Shown: one piece after another, positions 11,798 to 20,585 of the stretch
Position numbering within the stretch: position 1 is the first letter of the stretch
Layout: each line of letters starts with the position of its first letter
Source: Salinivenus iranica
GTDB taxonomy: Bacteria > Bacteroidota > Rhodothermia > Rhodothermales > Salinibacteraceae
Length of the DNA: 64,000 bases
Assembly (NCBI GenBank): GCA_002894665.1
Contig: NCRB01000004.1
Location: 1-64,000 of the forward strand
Direction: 5' to 3'
Notes under the pieces: model-generated
Seen by the model: only the letters and a program-made list of their open reading frames with translations
Told to the model about the DNA's origin: nothing
Databases searched by the model: none
Position numbers and translations under genes: made by a program

Positions 11798-14353
11798 ATG
11801 CATTTGCTTCGTCTCGCCTTCCTTTCCGTCTTTATACTTGGTCTAAATCACATTCCTGTATGCGCACAGGATGCCTCAACCGGACGGATTGAGGGACGCA
11901 TCGTCACCACCAGCGACGAAGCCCCCCTCCCCAGCGCAACCGTTGGGGTCGTGGGCGGCGAGCAATCCAGGGGCACGGTGACCGACGCCGACGGGCAGTT
12001 CGTCCTCTCCAACCTGCCGCCCGGCCGCACGACCCTTCAGATCCGGCATGTCGGGTATCTCACCACCACTCGCAACGTGCGGGTCCGGGCGGGCCGGACC
12101 CACCAGATTACGATCGAGCTGGAGAGTGCCACCGTGGAGCTGGCCGGGCTCGAAATTACGGGCACCACGCGCAACGCCCAGTCCGCTATTCCGGGCGCCG
12201 CCTCCAAGGTCGACGCCGCCGCCCTGAAGCAGATGGACCCCATCGGGACACAGTCGGCCCTCAAGCACATCCCTGGCATGTACGGCCTCACGGACGACGG
12301 AATGACCCAGACCCGCATGTCGGTGGGCATTCGAGGGCTCCAGCCGCGCCGGACGCAGCGCGTGCTCGTGATGGAAGACGGCATGCCCATCCAGCCCGCT
12401 CCCTACGTCTTCTCTCCGCTCTACTACAACTCGCCCATCGAGCGAATCGAGGAGATTGAGGTCATCAAGGGATCCTCCACCATTCGGCACGGCCCGCAGA
12501 CCATGGGCGGGGTCATCAACTATGTCACGAGCCGCCCGCAGCGTCGCTCTCCGGGAGGAACGATTCAGGTTACCCCCGGCAGCAACGGCTACCTGAGCAC
12601 CTTCGGCGAGCTTGGCGGCTTCGGCACCGACGACGTGCGCCCGCAGGTGCAGCTCCTCTTCAAGCGCGGCAATGGCTTCCGCCAGAACAACGACTTTCGG
12701 CAGGTCAACGGGACGGCCAAGGTGCAGGCTACTCTCGACGACAGTCGCTCCCTCTACGTCAAGGCCAACGTCGATTACGAGCGGTTGAACGCCACGTATA
12801 CGGGGCTCACGCCGTACACCCTGGAGACGGACCCGGACTTCAACCCGAAGGACGACGACCTCTATCAGATCTACCGGGCCTCGCTGGGCGCCATTTACAA
12901 CCGGCGGTACAGCGACGCGGCGGAGGCCACGACACGGCTCTACGCCAACACGTTCCACCGCCCCTGGTGGCGGGAGAAGGACGTGTTCGTGCAGGCCGAG
13001 GCGTACCAGGACCCGACCGTGGACGCCGACCCGGTGTCTCCCAACACGCCCGGCCCCCTCATGCGCGTCGGCATTAGCGACGCCGTCGACAATCTGACCC
13101 TGGACGACAAACCCTACTTCGGCAATATTCGCACGTTCTACGTGACTGGGGTGGAGCACTCCGTCGAAATCACGCACGGAATCTTGGGGCAGGAGGCCAA
13201 CCTGGAGATTGGGGGGCGCCTGCACTGGGAGCGATTCGAAGACAACCGGGAGATTAGCGATGAGGTCGGCGTGCGTGAGGGGGTGTACTATCAAGGCGAG
13301 GTATCGGACCCCGAGCCCGTCACCGTCATCGGCGGACAGTCGGTCTACGAGACGCGGGCGCTGTCGGCCTACGCCCTCGAGGACGTGCAGTGGGGGCCGC
13401 TTCGCCTCTCTCCCGGCGTCCGCCTCGAGGCCTTCGAGCAGTCGCGCATCGACCGCCTCAACGGCAGCCAGTACCGCGACCAGACCAGCCTGGTGGTGCT
13501 TCCCCGCCTCGGCTTCAACTGGACCCTCGGCACCGCCGACCTTGGGCCGGCGCTCGGCGAAGGCACGGTCCGTCTGTATGGAGGGGTTCACCGCGGGTAC
13601 ACCCCGCCCTCCAGCGCGACCTTCGCCATCGTGGGCTTCGACCCGCCCAGTGCGACCGGGCAGAGCGACGGCAGCTTCGACCTGAAGTCCGAAAAGAGCT
13701 GGAATACGGAACTCGGCGTCCGGGGACGATCGGCGGCCGGGCAGTTCGCCTTTACCGGGTTCTACCTGCGCGTCCAGGACCTGGTGGGGGGACGCACCCG
13801 CTTTCAGAAAAATCTGGGCGTGGTCGAAAGCTATGGCGTCGAGGCCCGCACCCAGATCAAAGGCGGCGCGTTCGCCGGGCCCCTGCCCACGCTGGACGTC
13901 TCCTACACCTACCTGCAGTCGGCCGTCGTGCAGGGCACTGTTGCGAGTGCCATCGACGGCACGCCCGAGGACATCAGCGGCAACGAATTGCCCGCCGCGC
14001 CCAACCACACCGCCACGGTGGGCCTTTCGAAGACCTTCTCCGACCTCGGACTCACCCTGACGACTGATCTCAGCTACACGGGGCGCTTCTACACCGACCT
14101 CGAAAACCTGGAAACCACTACCAACCGGGGCGAGCGCGGCCCCGTGCCCGCCCGCACGGTGCTCGACGCGGGCGCCACCTACGAGTACTCCGACGCCCTC
14201 AGCCTTCAGCTGACCGCCAAAAACGTCACGGACAACGTCTATATCGGTTCGCGGCTGCACTCCAACCCCCGCCAGCCCCAGGCCAACCTGAGCACCGGAA
14301 TCATCCCGGGCTCCCGACGCCAGATTAATCTGTCCCTCCAGTACGACTTCTAA
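11798..14353 (+). CDS. TonB-dependent receptor, FecA-like
   Basis: Outer-membrane transporter of 851 residues. Signal peptide to about residue 24 (CAQDASTG), then a carboxypeptidase-regulatory-like beta domain (GRIEGRIVTTSDEAPLPSA). The plug domain follows, with SVGIRGLQPRRTQRVLVMED, GMPIQPAPYVFSPLYY and VIKGSSTIRHGPQTMGGVIN. A 22-strand-type barrel ends in an aromatic residue (LSLQYDF). The plug wording resembles FecA-type ferric-chelate receptors, which fits the metal-operator-like site upstream and the DUF4856-like lipoprotein downstream. The exact ligand (ferric citrate, siderophore or other) cannot be read from sequence. Confidence 0.92.
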   Translation: MHLLRLAFLSVFILGLNHIPVCAQDASTGRIEGRIVTTSDEAPLPSATVGVVGGEQSRGTVTDADGQFVLSNLPPGRTTLQIRHVGYLTTTRNVRVRAGRTHQITIELESATVELAGLEITGTTRNAQSAIPGAASKVDAAALKQMDPIGTQSALKHIPGMYGLTDDGMTQTRMSVGIRGLQPRRTQRVLVMEDGMPIQPAPYVFSPLYYNSPIERIEEIEVIKGSSTIRHGPQTMGGVINYVTSRPQRRSPGGTIQVTPGSNGYLSTFGELGGFGTDDVRPQVQLLFKRGNGFRQNNDFRQVNGTAKVQATLDDSRSLYVKANVDYERLNATYTGLTPYTLETDPDFNPKDDDLYQIYRASLGAIYNRRYSDAAEATTRLYANTFHRPWWREKDVFVQAEAYQDPTVDADPVSPNTPGPLMRVGISDAVDNLTLDDKPYFGNIRTFYVTGVEHSVEITHGILGQEANLEIGGRLHWERFEDNREISDEVGVREGVYYQGEVSDPEPVTVIGGQSVYETRALSAYALEDVQWGPLRLSPGVRLEAFEQSRIDRLNGSQYRDQTSLVVLPRLGFNWTLGTADLGPALGEGTVRLYGGVHRGYTPPSSATFAIVGFDPPSATGQSDGSFDLKSEKSWNTELGVRGRSAAGQFAFTGFYLRVQDLVGGRTRFQKNLGVVESYGVEARTQIKGGAFAGPLPTLDVSYTYLQSAVVQGTVASAIDGTPEDISGNELPAAPNHTATVGLSKTFSDLGLTLTTDLSYTGRFYTDLENLETTTNRGERGPVPARTVLDAGATYEYSDALSLQLTAKNVTDNVYIGSRLHSNPRQPQANLSTGIIPGSRRQINLSLQYDF

Positions 14354-14416
14354 CCCCTGCGCCCGGTCGCTCCAGACTGGAGCCCCGGGCCTCTATTCGC
14401 ACTACTCACCAGCAAC

Positions 14417-15661
14417 GTGAACACGTTTATGCGACGTTTCGACTTTCGCTACACGCACATTCTTCTCCTTCCCCTCCTCGCCGTGGGACTGGTCCTGGCC
14501 GGGTGCGACAGCACCGGCCCAACGGGCGACGAGGACGAGGATCCACCGAGCCCGTTTGAGTATTCCTCTACGGACTATGAGGCAGAGACTGTTACCAACC
14601 TGCTCGCGTTCGATCTCGGGGTGCGGGCCAGCAATCCCTCCGAGAACCCGGAGTCCGTCTTCGATGAGCTATACACGGGCACGATTGCCGACAAGACGCT
14701 TCCGACCTCGGGCATTTCGGCCGAGCAGAGTACCTACGGCGACCTCGACGGCGGGGTCGACCTCTCGTCCCTGACAGACGATACGCCGCTCGCACGGAGC
14801 GAAAACTTGGAGAGCACCGACTCTCCCAATCCGGGCTCGCAGGTGACGACGGATGACTTGCTCGGGTTCTACTTTGAGCAGGCCGGCGCCGAGGACCTCA
14901 CCCGCACCGACAACGGCATCGTGCTGAACCAGTTTGCCGAAAAGATGCTGCTGGGCACGCCGATCTACGGGAAGGGAGCCGCGATTCTGAACGACTTCGC
15001 GGACGGAAGCATCTCCGGAGACGCGGCTGCACAGTGGGACGCCGCCTTTGGCTACTTCGGCTTCCCCCGCACCCTGGAGCCGTTCCTCGACTACAGCGGC
15101 GGCGAAGAAGGCCTGGCCAGCGGCCCCGCCCAGGACATCGACGGCAACGGGTCCGTCGACCTGACGAGCGAGTACGTCTACACCTGGGCCGCCTACGCCA
15201 TCGAGCGCTCCGCCGCGGCCGCAAACACCGATGGACCGTCCCCCGACTTCGCCCGAGATGCCTTCAACGCACTCGTGGAGGGCCGCGAAGACATTGCAAA
15301 TGGGGACGATCCCTCCGACCACGCCGCGACGGCCCGCGACGCCTGGGAGAAGGTCGTCGCCATCAACGTGATTCATTACATCAACTCCATGGAGTCGTCC
15401 CTGCAGGACGTGAGTGGCACCGTGGGGGAGGGCGACATCAGCGAGGACGCGTGGGGCGAGGCCAAAGCCTTTGCCTGGAGCCTCCAGTTCTACAGCAATG
15501 AACTCGACGCCTCGCAGGTGAACACCCTCCTTGAGGACATCGGCAACGATCCGCCGTACGGCGAGCTGACAGCCGATGAGTACGCCAGCAACCTGGCGGA
15601 TGCCACCCAAATCCTCCAGGACGCCTACGGCTTCAATGCCAGCAACGTAGAAGCGTGGTAG
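14417..15661 (+). CDS. DUF4856-like surface lipoprotein
   Basis: 414 residues with a signal sequence and lipobox (VGLVLAGC, Cys at about 29), followed by an acidic low-complexity linker and a mostly helical domain. The phrase WDAAFGYFGFPRTL and the helical pattern around it resemble DUF4856, a Bacteroidota family often next to imelysins and FecA-like receptors. The protein probably lies in the outer membrane and works with the receptor 63 bp upstream. The ATG at 14423 (MRRFDF) is an alternative to the GTG at 14417. Function inferred from context only. Confidence 0.72.
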   Translation: MNTFMRRFDFRYTHILLLPLLAVGLVLAGCDSTGPTGDEDEDPPSPFEYSSTDYEAETVTNLLAFDLGVRASNPSENPESVFDELYTGTIADKTLPTSGISAEQSTYGDLDGGVDLSSLTDDTPLARSENLESTDSPNPGSQVTTDDLLGFYFEQAGAEDLTRTDNGIVLNQFAEKMLLGTPIYGKGAAILNDFADGSISGDAAAQWDAAFGYFGFPRTLEPFLDYSGGEEGLASGPAQDIDGNGSVDLTSEYVYTWAAYAIERSAAAANTDGPSPDFARDAFNALVEGREDIANGDDPSDHAATARDAWEKVVAINVIHYINSMESSLQDVSGTVGEGDISEDAWGEAKAFAWSLQFYSNELDASQVNTLLEDIGNDPPYGELTADEYASNLADATQILQDAYGFNASNVEAW

Positions 15662-15774
15662 GGAACCAAGAGGATCACACGGCCCTTCGGCCGGTGATGC
15701 ATCCCCGATCGCCCCTCTTCCGCTCCGGCGGGGAGGGGCATCGGTGTCTGTTTCGTCCCTAGTGTGTTTGTCTC

Positions 15775-17280
15775 GTGCGCACGCGCGACCCCTCTTTTTT
15801 CCCACTTGCCGCCTCCAGCCGCCGGGCCCTCCAGCGGTACTGGCCCACGCCCGGCGTCGTGTGGGGGATGCTGGCGATTGCTTGTGTGGGCAGTCGGCTC
15901 GCCACCGCCATCTCCTACGTCGAGGACCCCGACAGCCTGCGGTTTGCCCTCAGCGTGGCGGATGCCTACGACGTGGCCGCCCTCCAGCCGCACTTTCCGG
16001 GGTACCCCGTGTTCTGGGCCTCGGTGGAACTCGTCTACCTCCCCACCGGGTCGCTCAGCGCGAGTTTTGCGATCGTGGGCGGCCTCGCAACCGTCGGCCT
16101 CGTGTGGGCCCTCACCCGACTCCGGGGCGTGCGCCTCCGGTCCATCGACGGCGCAATGATTGCGGGCGCCGTCTTTTTCAGCCCCCTGCTGTGGGTGATG
16201 GGAACCCGCTACATGCCGGACCTGCTGGGCACGGCGAACGCCCTGGCGGCCCTGACCCTGCTGGTACAGGCACTGTACGCGACGCGTGACGGACTGGACG
16301 AGCGGGCCGCCGCGGCCGGCATTGCCCTCACCGGCCTGCTCGCCGGGCTTCGACTGTCGGCCCTGCCCCTTGTGATCGTCCCTGCACTGTGGGTGCTGAT
16401 CCGCTCGCATCGGCCGACACGGCTCGTGGGCATCGGCACGGCCAGCGTGGCGGTCTGGCTCGTGCCCCTAATTCTCGATACGGGCTTCTGGACGCTGGTC
16501 GACGTGGCCTGGGGACAAACGACGGGACACTTCACCGAGTTTGGCGGCACGGTGCAGACGAACGCCGACCTGAGTCGCCGCCTCTCGGGGCTGCTGCAGG
16601 GCCTCTGGGCCGACGGCCTGGGGGCGTGGTGGCCGGAGCGGCACCCGCTGACGGGCGCGGTGGGGGTGGGCCTTCTCGGACTGAGTGCACTCGGCACCTG
16701 GCGTCTGGGACGCAGGGGACACTGGCGAAGCCGGCGGGTGCGACTCGTCGTGCTCTGCGCAGGACTCTACGCCCTCTGGATCTTCGTTGGGCAAAATGTG
16801 GTCCACAAGAGTCGGCACGTGCTGCCCCTCGTGCCCCTCCTTCTTCTGCTCCCCGCCGCTGGAGCGACGATGCTCTGGCGCCGCCGGCCACGAGGGCCTC
16901 GCGCGGCCGTCCTGGGCGTTGCGGGGACCTACGCCCTCGTGACGCTCGTCCTCGTGGCCCAGCACCGGGACCCGACAGCCATCGCGCAGGTGAAGTCGTT
17001 CGTGGAGGAGCACACCGAGCGCCCCGGCCCCACACGAGTGGTGTCCAAGCCCCTCGTCAACACCTACCTGCGGCAACAACGGGTGGACGCCCAGTTCCTG
17101 TCGGTCGAAGCTCCGGGGGACCGTCGCCAGGTGCGCCACGCCGACACGGGCCGGACCATCGTGGTGGGCAGCTACTCCGCATTCCCCGAGCTTTCGCCGA
17201 CTCAGACCAAACGGTTCTTCCACAACCCCCACGTCAATCGCATGTGGCCCCGAGTAACGGTTTCTATCTATGAGCACTGA
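15775..17280 (+). CDS. Polytopic membrane glycosyltransferase-like protein (GT-C type)
   Basis: 501 residues with about 10 predicted membrane helices and a C-terminal soluble tail. The first extracytoplasmic loop contains VEDPDSLRFALSVADAYD and FPGYPVFW. An acidic pair in the first loop and a helical membrane domain are the layout of GT-C enzymes (Pmt/ArnT-like, DUF2723-like), which move sugars from polyprenyl-phosphate donors. No substrate can be named. Its last 11 bases overlap the start of the FAD oxidoreductase gene, so the two are translated as a pair. The GTG start and a non-hydrophobic first 30 residues leave the exact N-terminus open. Confidence 0.6.
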   Translation: MRTRDPSFFPLAASSRRALQRYWPTPGVVWGMLAIACVGSRLATAISYVEDPDSLRFALSVADAYDVAALQPHFPGYPVFWASVELVYLPTGSLSASFAIVGGLATVGLVWALTRLRGVRLRSIDGAMIAGAVFFSPLLWVMGTRYMPDLLGTANALAALTLLVQALYATRDGLDERAAAAGIALTGLLAGLRLSALPLVIVPALWVLIRSHRPTRLVGIGTASVAVWLVPLILDTGFWTLVDVAWGQTTGHFTEFGGTVQTNADLSRRLSGLLQGLWADGLGAWWPERHPLTGAVGVGLLGLSALGTWRLGRRGHWRSRRVRLVVLCAGLYALWIFVGQNVVHKSRHVLPLVPLLLLLPAAGATMLWRRRPRGPRAAVLGVAGTYALVTLVLVAQHRDPTAIAQVKSFVEEHTERPGPTRVVSKPLVNTYLRQQRVDAQFLSVEAPGDRRQVRHADTGRTIVVGSYSAFPELSPTQTKRFFHNPHVNRMWPRVTVSIYEH

Positions 17281-18637
17281 TGCCTCTCCCTCCCTCACAG
17301 TGTTGGGCGCCGGCCCCGCGGGCCTCGCCACCGGCTTCTATGCCCGGCGGAACGGCCTCCCCGTGCGCCTGCTGGAGGCGAATGACAGCGTAGGGGGAAA
17401 CGCGCGCACCCTCCGCCTCGGCCCCTTCCGGTACGACACCGGCGCCCACCGCTTTCACGACAAAAACGACGCGGTGACGGCCGACGTGAAGGCGCTCCTG
17501 GGAGACGACCTCCGTCGGATTGATGCCCCAAGCCAGATTTGCTGGCGCGGCCGCCGCATCGACTTCCCCCTGGCCCCCTACGATCTGCTCCGAAAACTCC
17601 CCCTCTCGCTCCTCGCGCGCATTTCGTGGGACCAGCTCTCCATTCCCCGCGTCTCGAACGACGCCGACCACTTCCGGGAGATGGCCCACCAGAGCTACGG
17701 AGAAACCCTCGCGGAGCAGTTCCTCCTCAACTACACCGAAAAACTGTGGGGCGCCGACGCCGCCCAGCTTTCCCCGCGCGTAGCGGGCGACCGGCTCGAA
17801 GGACTCGACCTCAAGACCTTCGTGCTGGAGGCATTCGGCGGGGCGAAGACGAAGGCCCGGCACCTGGACGGCTCCTTCTACTACCCCAAGCACGGGTACG
17901 GTCAGATTGCCGAGGCCACCGCCGACGCCCTGGGCCGCGACCGCATCCGCACCGGCGCCCGCATCACGAGCATCGCCCACGACGGCAGCCGCCTCCAGCG
18001 CGTCACCGTAAACGAACGCGAGACAATGGACGTGGAGACGGTGGTGAGCACCCTGCCCCTCACGCTCGTGCTTCGACTACTCGATCCCGCCCCGCCGGCG
18101 TCCATCCAGAACCTCGGCGCGTCGATCCGCTTCCGACACCTCCGCCTGGCCGTCCTCGGGATCGACCGTCCCCAACTCACCCCGAACGCGTCCCTGTACT
18201 TTCCGTCCGAGCACATCCCGTTTACCCGCCTGTACGAGCCGAAGAACCGCAGCCCCAACCTCGCGCCGGCGGACCAAACGGTGGTCGTGCTGGAGCTGCC
18301 GTGCCACCGCGACGACGATGCGTGGAACCAGTCGGCCGACGCGCTCCGCGAAGCGGCCCACGCCCTCCTCGTCGCGCAGAACCTGATCGAAGGCGACGAA
18401 GTCGTCGCGTTCGACCACCACGCGGTGCCCTTTGCGTACCCCATTCTGGAAGTGGGGGCCGAAGACAAAGCCGAGCAAATTGGCGCCTACCTCGACGGCT
18501 TCGAGAACCTGCACCGCCTGGGACGAAGCGCCGACTTCACCTACACCCACGTCCACAACCTCTACGCCCGCGCAAAGGCCCTTACGACGCGTCTTGCGGA
18601 GGCCCCCTCCGGCGTCCCGTCCGCCCGGCAGACGTAG
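17270..18637 (+). CDS. FAD-dependent amine-oxidase-fold oxidoreductase
   Basis: 455 residues. The N-terminal dinucleotide-binding motif is VLGAGPAGLATGFYARRNG, followed by LLEANDSVGGNARTL (Glu binding adenosine ribose) and YDTGAHRFHDKN. This is the arrangement of the protoporphyrinogen oxidase, phytoene desaturase and UDP-galactopyranose mutase superfamily. LNYTEKLWGADAAQLSPRVA resembles the mutase/NAD(P)-binding group often found in polysaccharide loci. Overlap with the membrane glycosyltransferase gene suggests a role in glycan or glycolipid assembly. A carotenoid or other lipid oxidation role is the main alternative. Confidence 0.8.
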   Translation: MSTDASPSLTVLGAGPAGLATGFYARRNGLPVRLLEANDSVGGNARTLRLGPFRYDTGAHRFHDKNDAVTADVKALLGDDLRRIDAPSQICWRGRRIDFPLAPYDLLRKLPLSLLARISWDQLSIPRVSNDADHFREMAHQSYGETLAEQFLLNYTEKLWGADAAQLSPRVAGDRLEGLDLKTFVLEAFGGAKTKARHLDGSFYYPKHGYGQIAEATADALGRDRIRTGARITSIAHDGSRLQRVTVNERETMDVETVVSTLPLTLVLRLLDPAPPASIQNLGASIRFRHLRLAVLGIDRPQLTPNASLYFPSEHIPFTRLYEPKNRSPNLAPADQTVVVLELPCHRDDDAWNQSADALREAAHALLVAQNLIEGDEVVAFDHHAVPFAYPILEVGAEDKAEQIGAYLDGFENLHRLGRSADFTYTHVHNLYARAKALTTRLAEAPSGVPSARQT

Positions 18638-18732
18638 CAGCCCCCCGTCCCCGTCCCACGACGAGGCCCCGGGGCAGCCCCTCGCTCCGAGGCCCGGACG
18701 TCGACCGCCGGCCCTCTGGGGACGACGGGGCC

Positions 18733-20058
18733 CTACTCAGACAAAAGATTCGGCTCGTCCGGGTCGTGCGCCTCCTCGTCCACCTGCGCCTCCAGGCGCC
18801 CGTCCCGTTCCACGTCCGCCGTGCGGGCCTGGTCGCGAACGGACGAAGCCGGGCCGGTGCCCTCGCTCTTTGCATCCGATCCGGCCATGGGCACTTGGAC
18901 AATGCGGTACGTCGGCTCCGGCATCTCCACCCCTGCCTCGTCCAGCGCCGCCTTCACGAGCCGAATCGACTCGCTTTGCACCTTGGCGAAGTCCGTGCTG
19001 GACTGATCCGCCCAGCCGTGGTAGCGGACGGTCACCGAGGAGTCACCGAGGGTCACGATGCGAGCAAACGGCACCGGGTCCTCCAGAATGCCGTTCATCT
19101 CCGCCAGCGTGTCGGTCCCCAGCCGCTGCACCCTGGACAGGTCTTCTTCCGCCCCTACGCCCACCTCAAAGACAACTAGGCGGCGCGCATTGAGCGTGTA
19201 GTTGACGAGCACATTCTTGAACACCGTCGCGTTCGGCATCCGCACGTGGTTGCCTTCGAAGGTCAGGAGCACCAGCTCCCGGGCCGTCAGCCGCACCACC
19301 CGCCCTTCGTACTCCTCAATGGCCACAATGTCGTTCACCCGAAACGGCTGCCGGATGCTCATGAGAACCCCGGCCAGGTAGTTCTCAATGATGTCCCGAA
19401 ACGCAAACCCGACGGCCAGCCCGGCCACCCCGGCCGTTCCCAAGAGCGCGCCCACCAGCGACGTGACCCCGAGCAGGTCAAACGTGACAATCAGTCCAAT
19501 GAGCACCAGCACCACCTGGATGGATCGATAGATGAGGCTCCAGGCCAGTGGACTGAGTCCAAAGCGCCGGTTCGTCTCCCAATGCCCAATCCAGCGGGCG
19601 ATGAGGCCCGTGAGAAGAAGAATGACAAGCGCAATGAGCCCCACGGGCAGATATTCGAGGAACCCCGTCCCGTAGTCTTCGAGACGAGACACAACCGGGG
19701 CCACGCGATCCGCAAGATCGGTTTCCGCCGTCACGGAATTCTCGACGTAGCGCACGCCCCCGAACTCCTGGGCCAGCCGTTTGGCCTCGGCGGCCGCCTG
19801 CGGGTCCACGACGGTGCCCTCAAGGCGGGCCACCCCGTTCCGAACCGTCACCGAGATTCGTCCGAACGCGTCGATCTCGTTGAACGTGGCCTGCAGCCGC
19901 GCCTCTACCTGTGCATCCGCCGCCCGGGGGGCCTCCTGCGTCGTGTCCGCCGCCGCGGAATCGGGCCCTGGCACGGCCTGCTGGGCGACCGTGGGCGGGG
20001 CCGCTCCGCCCCACACGAGAACCCCGAGCACAAGACCGAGGCGAAGAAACCGGATCAT
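18733..20058 (-). CDS. MscS-family mechanosensitive channel with periplasmic BON domain
   Basis: 441 residues. A signal-like N-terminus (to about 25) leads to a BON domain at about residues 50-112 (ARLEGTVVDPQAAAEAKRLA), a fold that binds membranes or other proteins. Two helices follow, then the MscS pore helix with small residues (GTAGVAGLAVGFAFRDIIEN) and the beta domain VNDIVAIEEYEGRVV. The C-terminal tail is acidic. It releases osmolytes on hypo-osmotic shock, relevant to a halophile. The gene converges on the FAD oxidoreductase gene. Confidence 0.9.
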   Translation of the reverse strand: MIRFLRLGLVLGVLVWGGAAPPTVAQQAVPGPDSAAADTTQEAPRAADAQVEARLQATFNEIDAFGRISVTVRNGVARLEGTVVDPQAAAEAKRLAQEFGGVRYVENSVTAETDLADRVAPVVSRLEDYGTGFLEYLPVGLIALVILLLTGLIARWIGHWETNRRFGLSPLAWSLIYRSIQVVLVLIGLIVTFDLLGVTSLVGALLGTAGVAGLAVGFAFRDIIENYLAGVLMSIRQPFRVNDIVAIEEYEGRVVRLTARELVLLTFEGNHVRMPNATVFKNVLVNYTLNARRLVVFEVGVGAEEDLSRVQRLGTDTLAEMNGILEDPVPFARIVTLGDSSVTVRYHGWADQSSTDFAKVQSESIRLVKAALDEAGVEMPEPTYRIVQVPMAGSDAKSEGTGPASSVRDQARTADVERDGRLEAQVDEEAHDPDEPNLLSE

Positions 20059-20112
20059 CGCAGTCGCGGGACGTAGGCCCCGGTTGCGAAAGTGCGGTGT
20101 TGCGAATGGCGG

Positions 20113-20541
20113 CTACGCGGACTCTCCGTAGATCGTGGCGAGGAGCGAGCGGCGCCCGCCGTTGTCGCGGTGCTCGTTGAGATAGATGCCCTGCCACGTG
20201 CCGAAGGCGAGACGCCCATCGCGAATCGGGAGGGACAGGCTCGTGTCGAGCATCGCCGCCTTGATGTGAGCGGGCATGTCGTCGGGCCCCTCCACGGTGT
20301 GCTCGTAGTACGGCTGGTTCTCGGGCACCATCTCGTTGAAGTGGCGCTCCAGGTCGCGCCGGACGGCGGGCGCCGCATTTTCGTTGATCGTAAGGGACGC
20401 CGAGGTGTGCTGGAGAAACAGGTGCAGGATCCCCACCTGATACTCAGCGATGGCGGGCACCTGGTCGCGAATCGTGTCGGTCACCAGGTGAAAGCCGCGC
20501 TCTTTCGGCGGAAGGGTGATCTTGGTCTGAGTCCACTCCAT
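20113..20541 (-). CDS. yjbQ: YjbQ/UPF0047 family protein
   Basis: 142 residues from MEWTQTKITLPPKE (start 20541; a longer frame to 20670 would overlap the neighbouring gene with translated noise). Shows the family signatures HLFLQHTSASLTINEN, HFNEMVP and FGTWQGIYLNEHRD. UPF0047 proteins have been described as having weak thiamine-phosphate synthase activity and a conserved trimeric fold; the physiological job is still unclear. Same strand as, and 44 bases downstream of, the phosphodiesterase-like lipoprotein gene; its stop is followed by a short GTTGCGA-type repetitive stretch before mscS. Confidence 0.88.
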   Translation of the reverse strand: MEWTQTKITLPPKERGFHLVTDTIRDQVPAIAEYQVGILHLFLQHTSASLTINENAAPAVRRDLERHFNEMVPENQPYYEHTVEGPDDMPAHIKAAMLDTSLSLPIRDGRLAFGTWQGIYLNEHRDNGGRRSLLATIYGESA

Positions 20542-20585
20542 GAGGTTGTGGTTGTCGGGTGATTCGAGAGGCCAGCGAAGGGGGA

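Noticed and set aside
11390-15681. Shared GATCACACG string after glgB (11390-11398) and after the DUF4856-like gene (15673-15681)
   Set aside because: Nine bases shared at two sites with no common structure around them is within chance; no RNA motif could be built from it.
20085-20112. GTTGCGA/GTGTTGCGAATGG repetitive stretch downstream of yjbQ as a further heptad element
   Set aside because: Phasing slips by one base and no opposing arm is seen, so it does not meet the pattern of the other elements.
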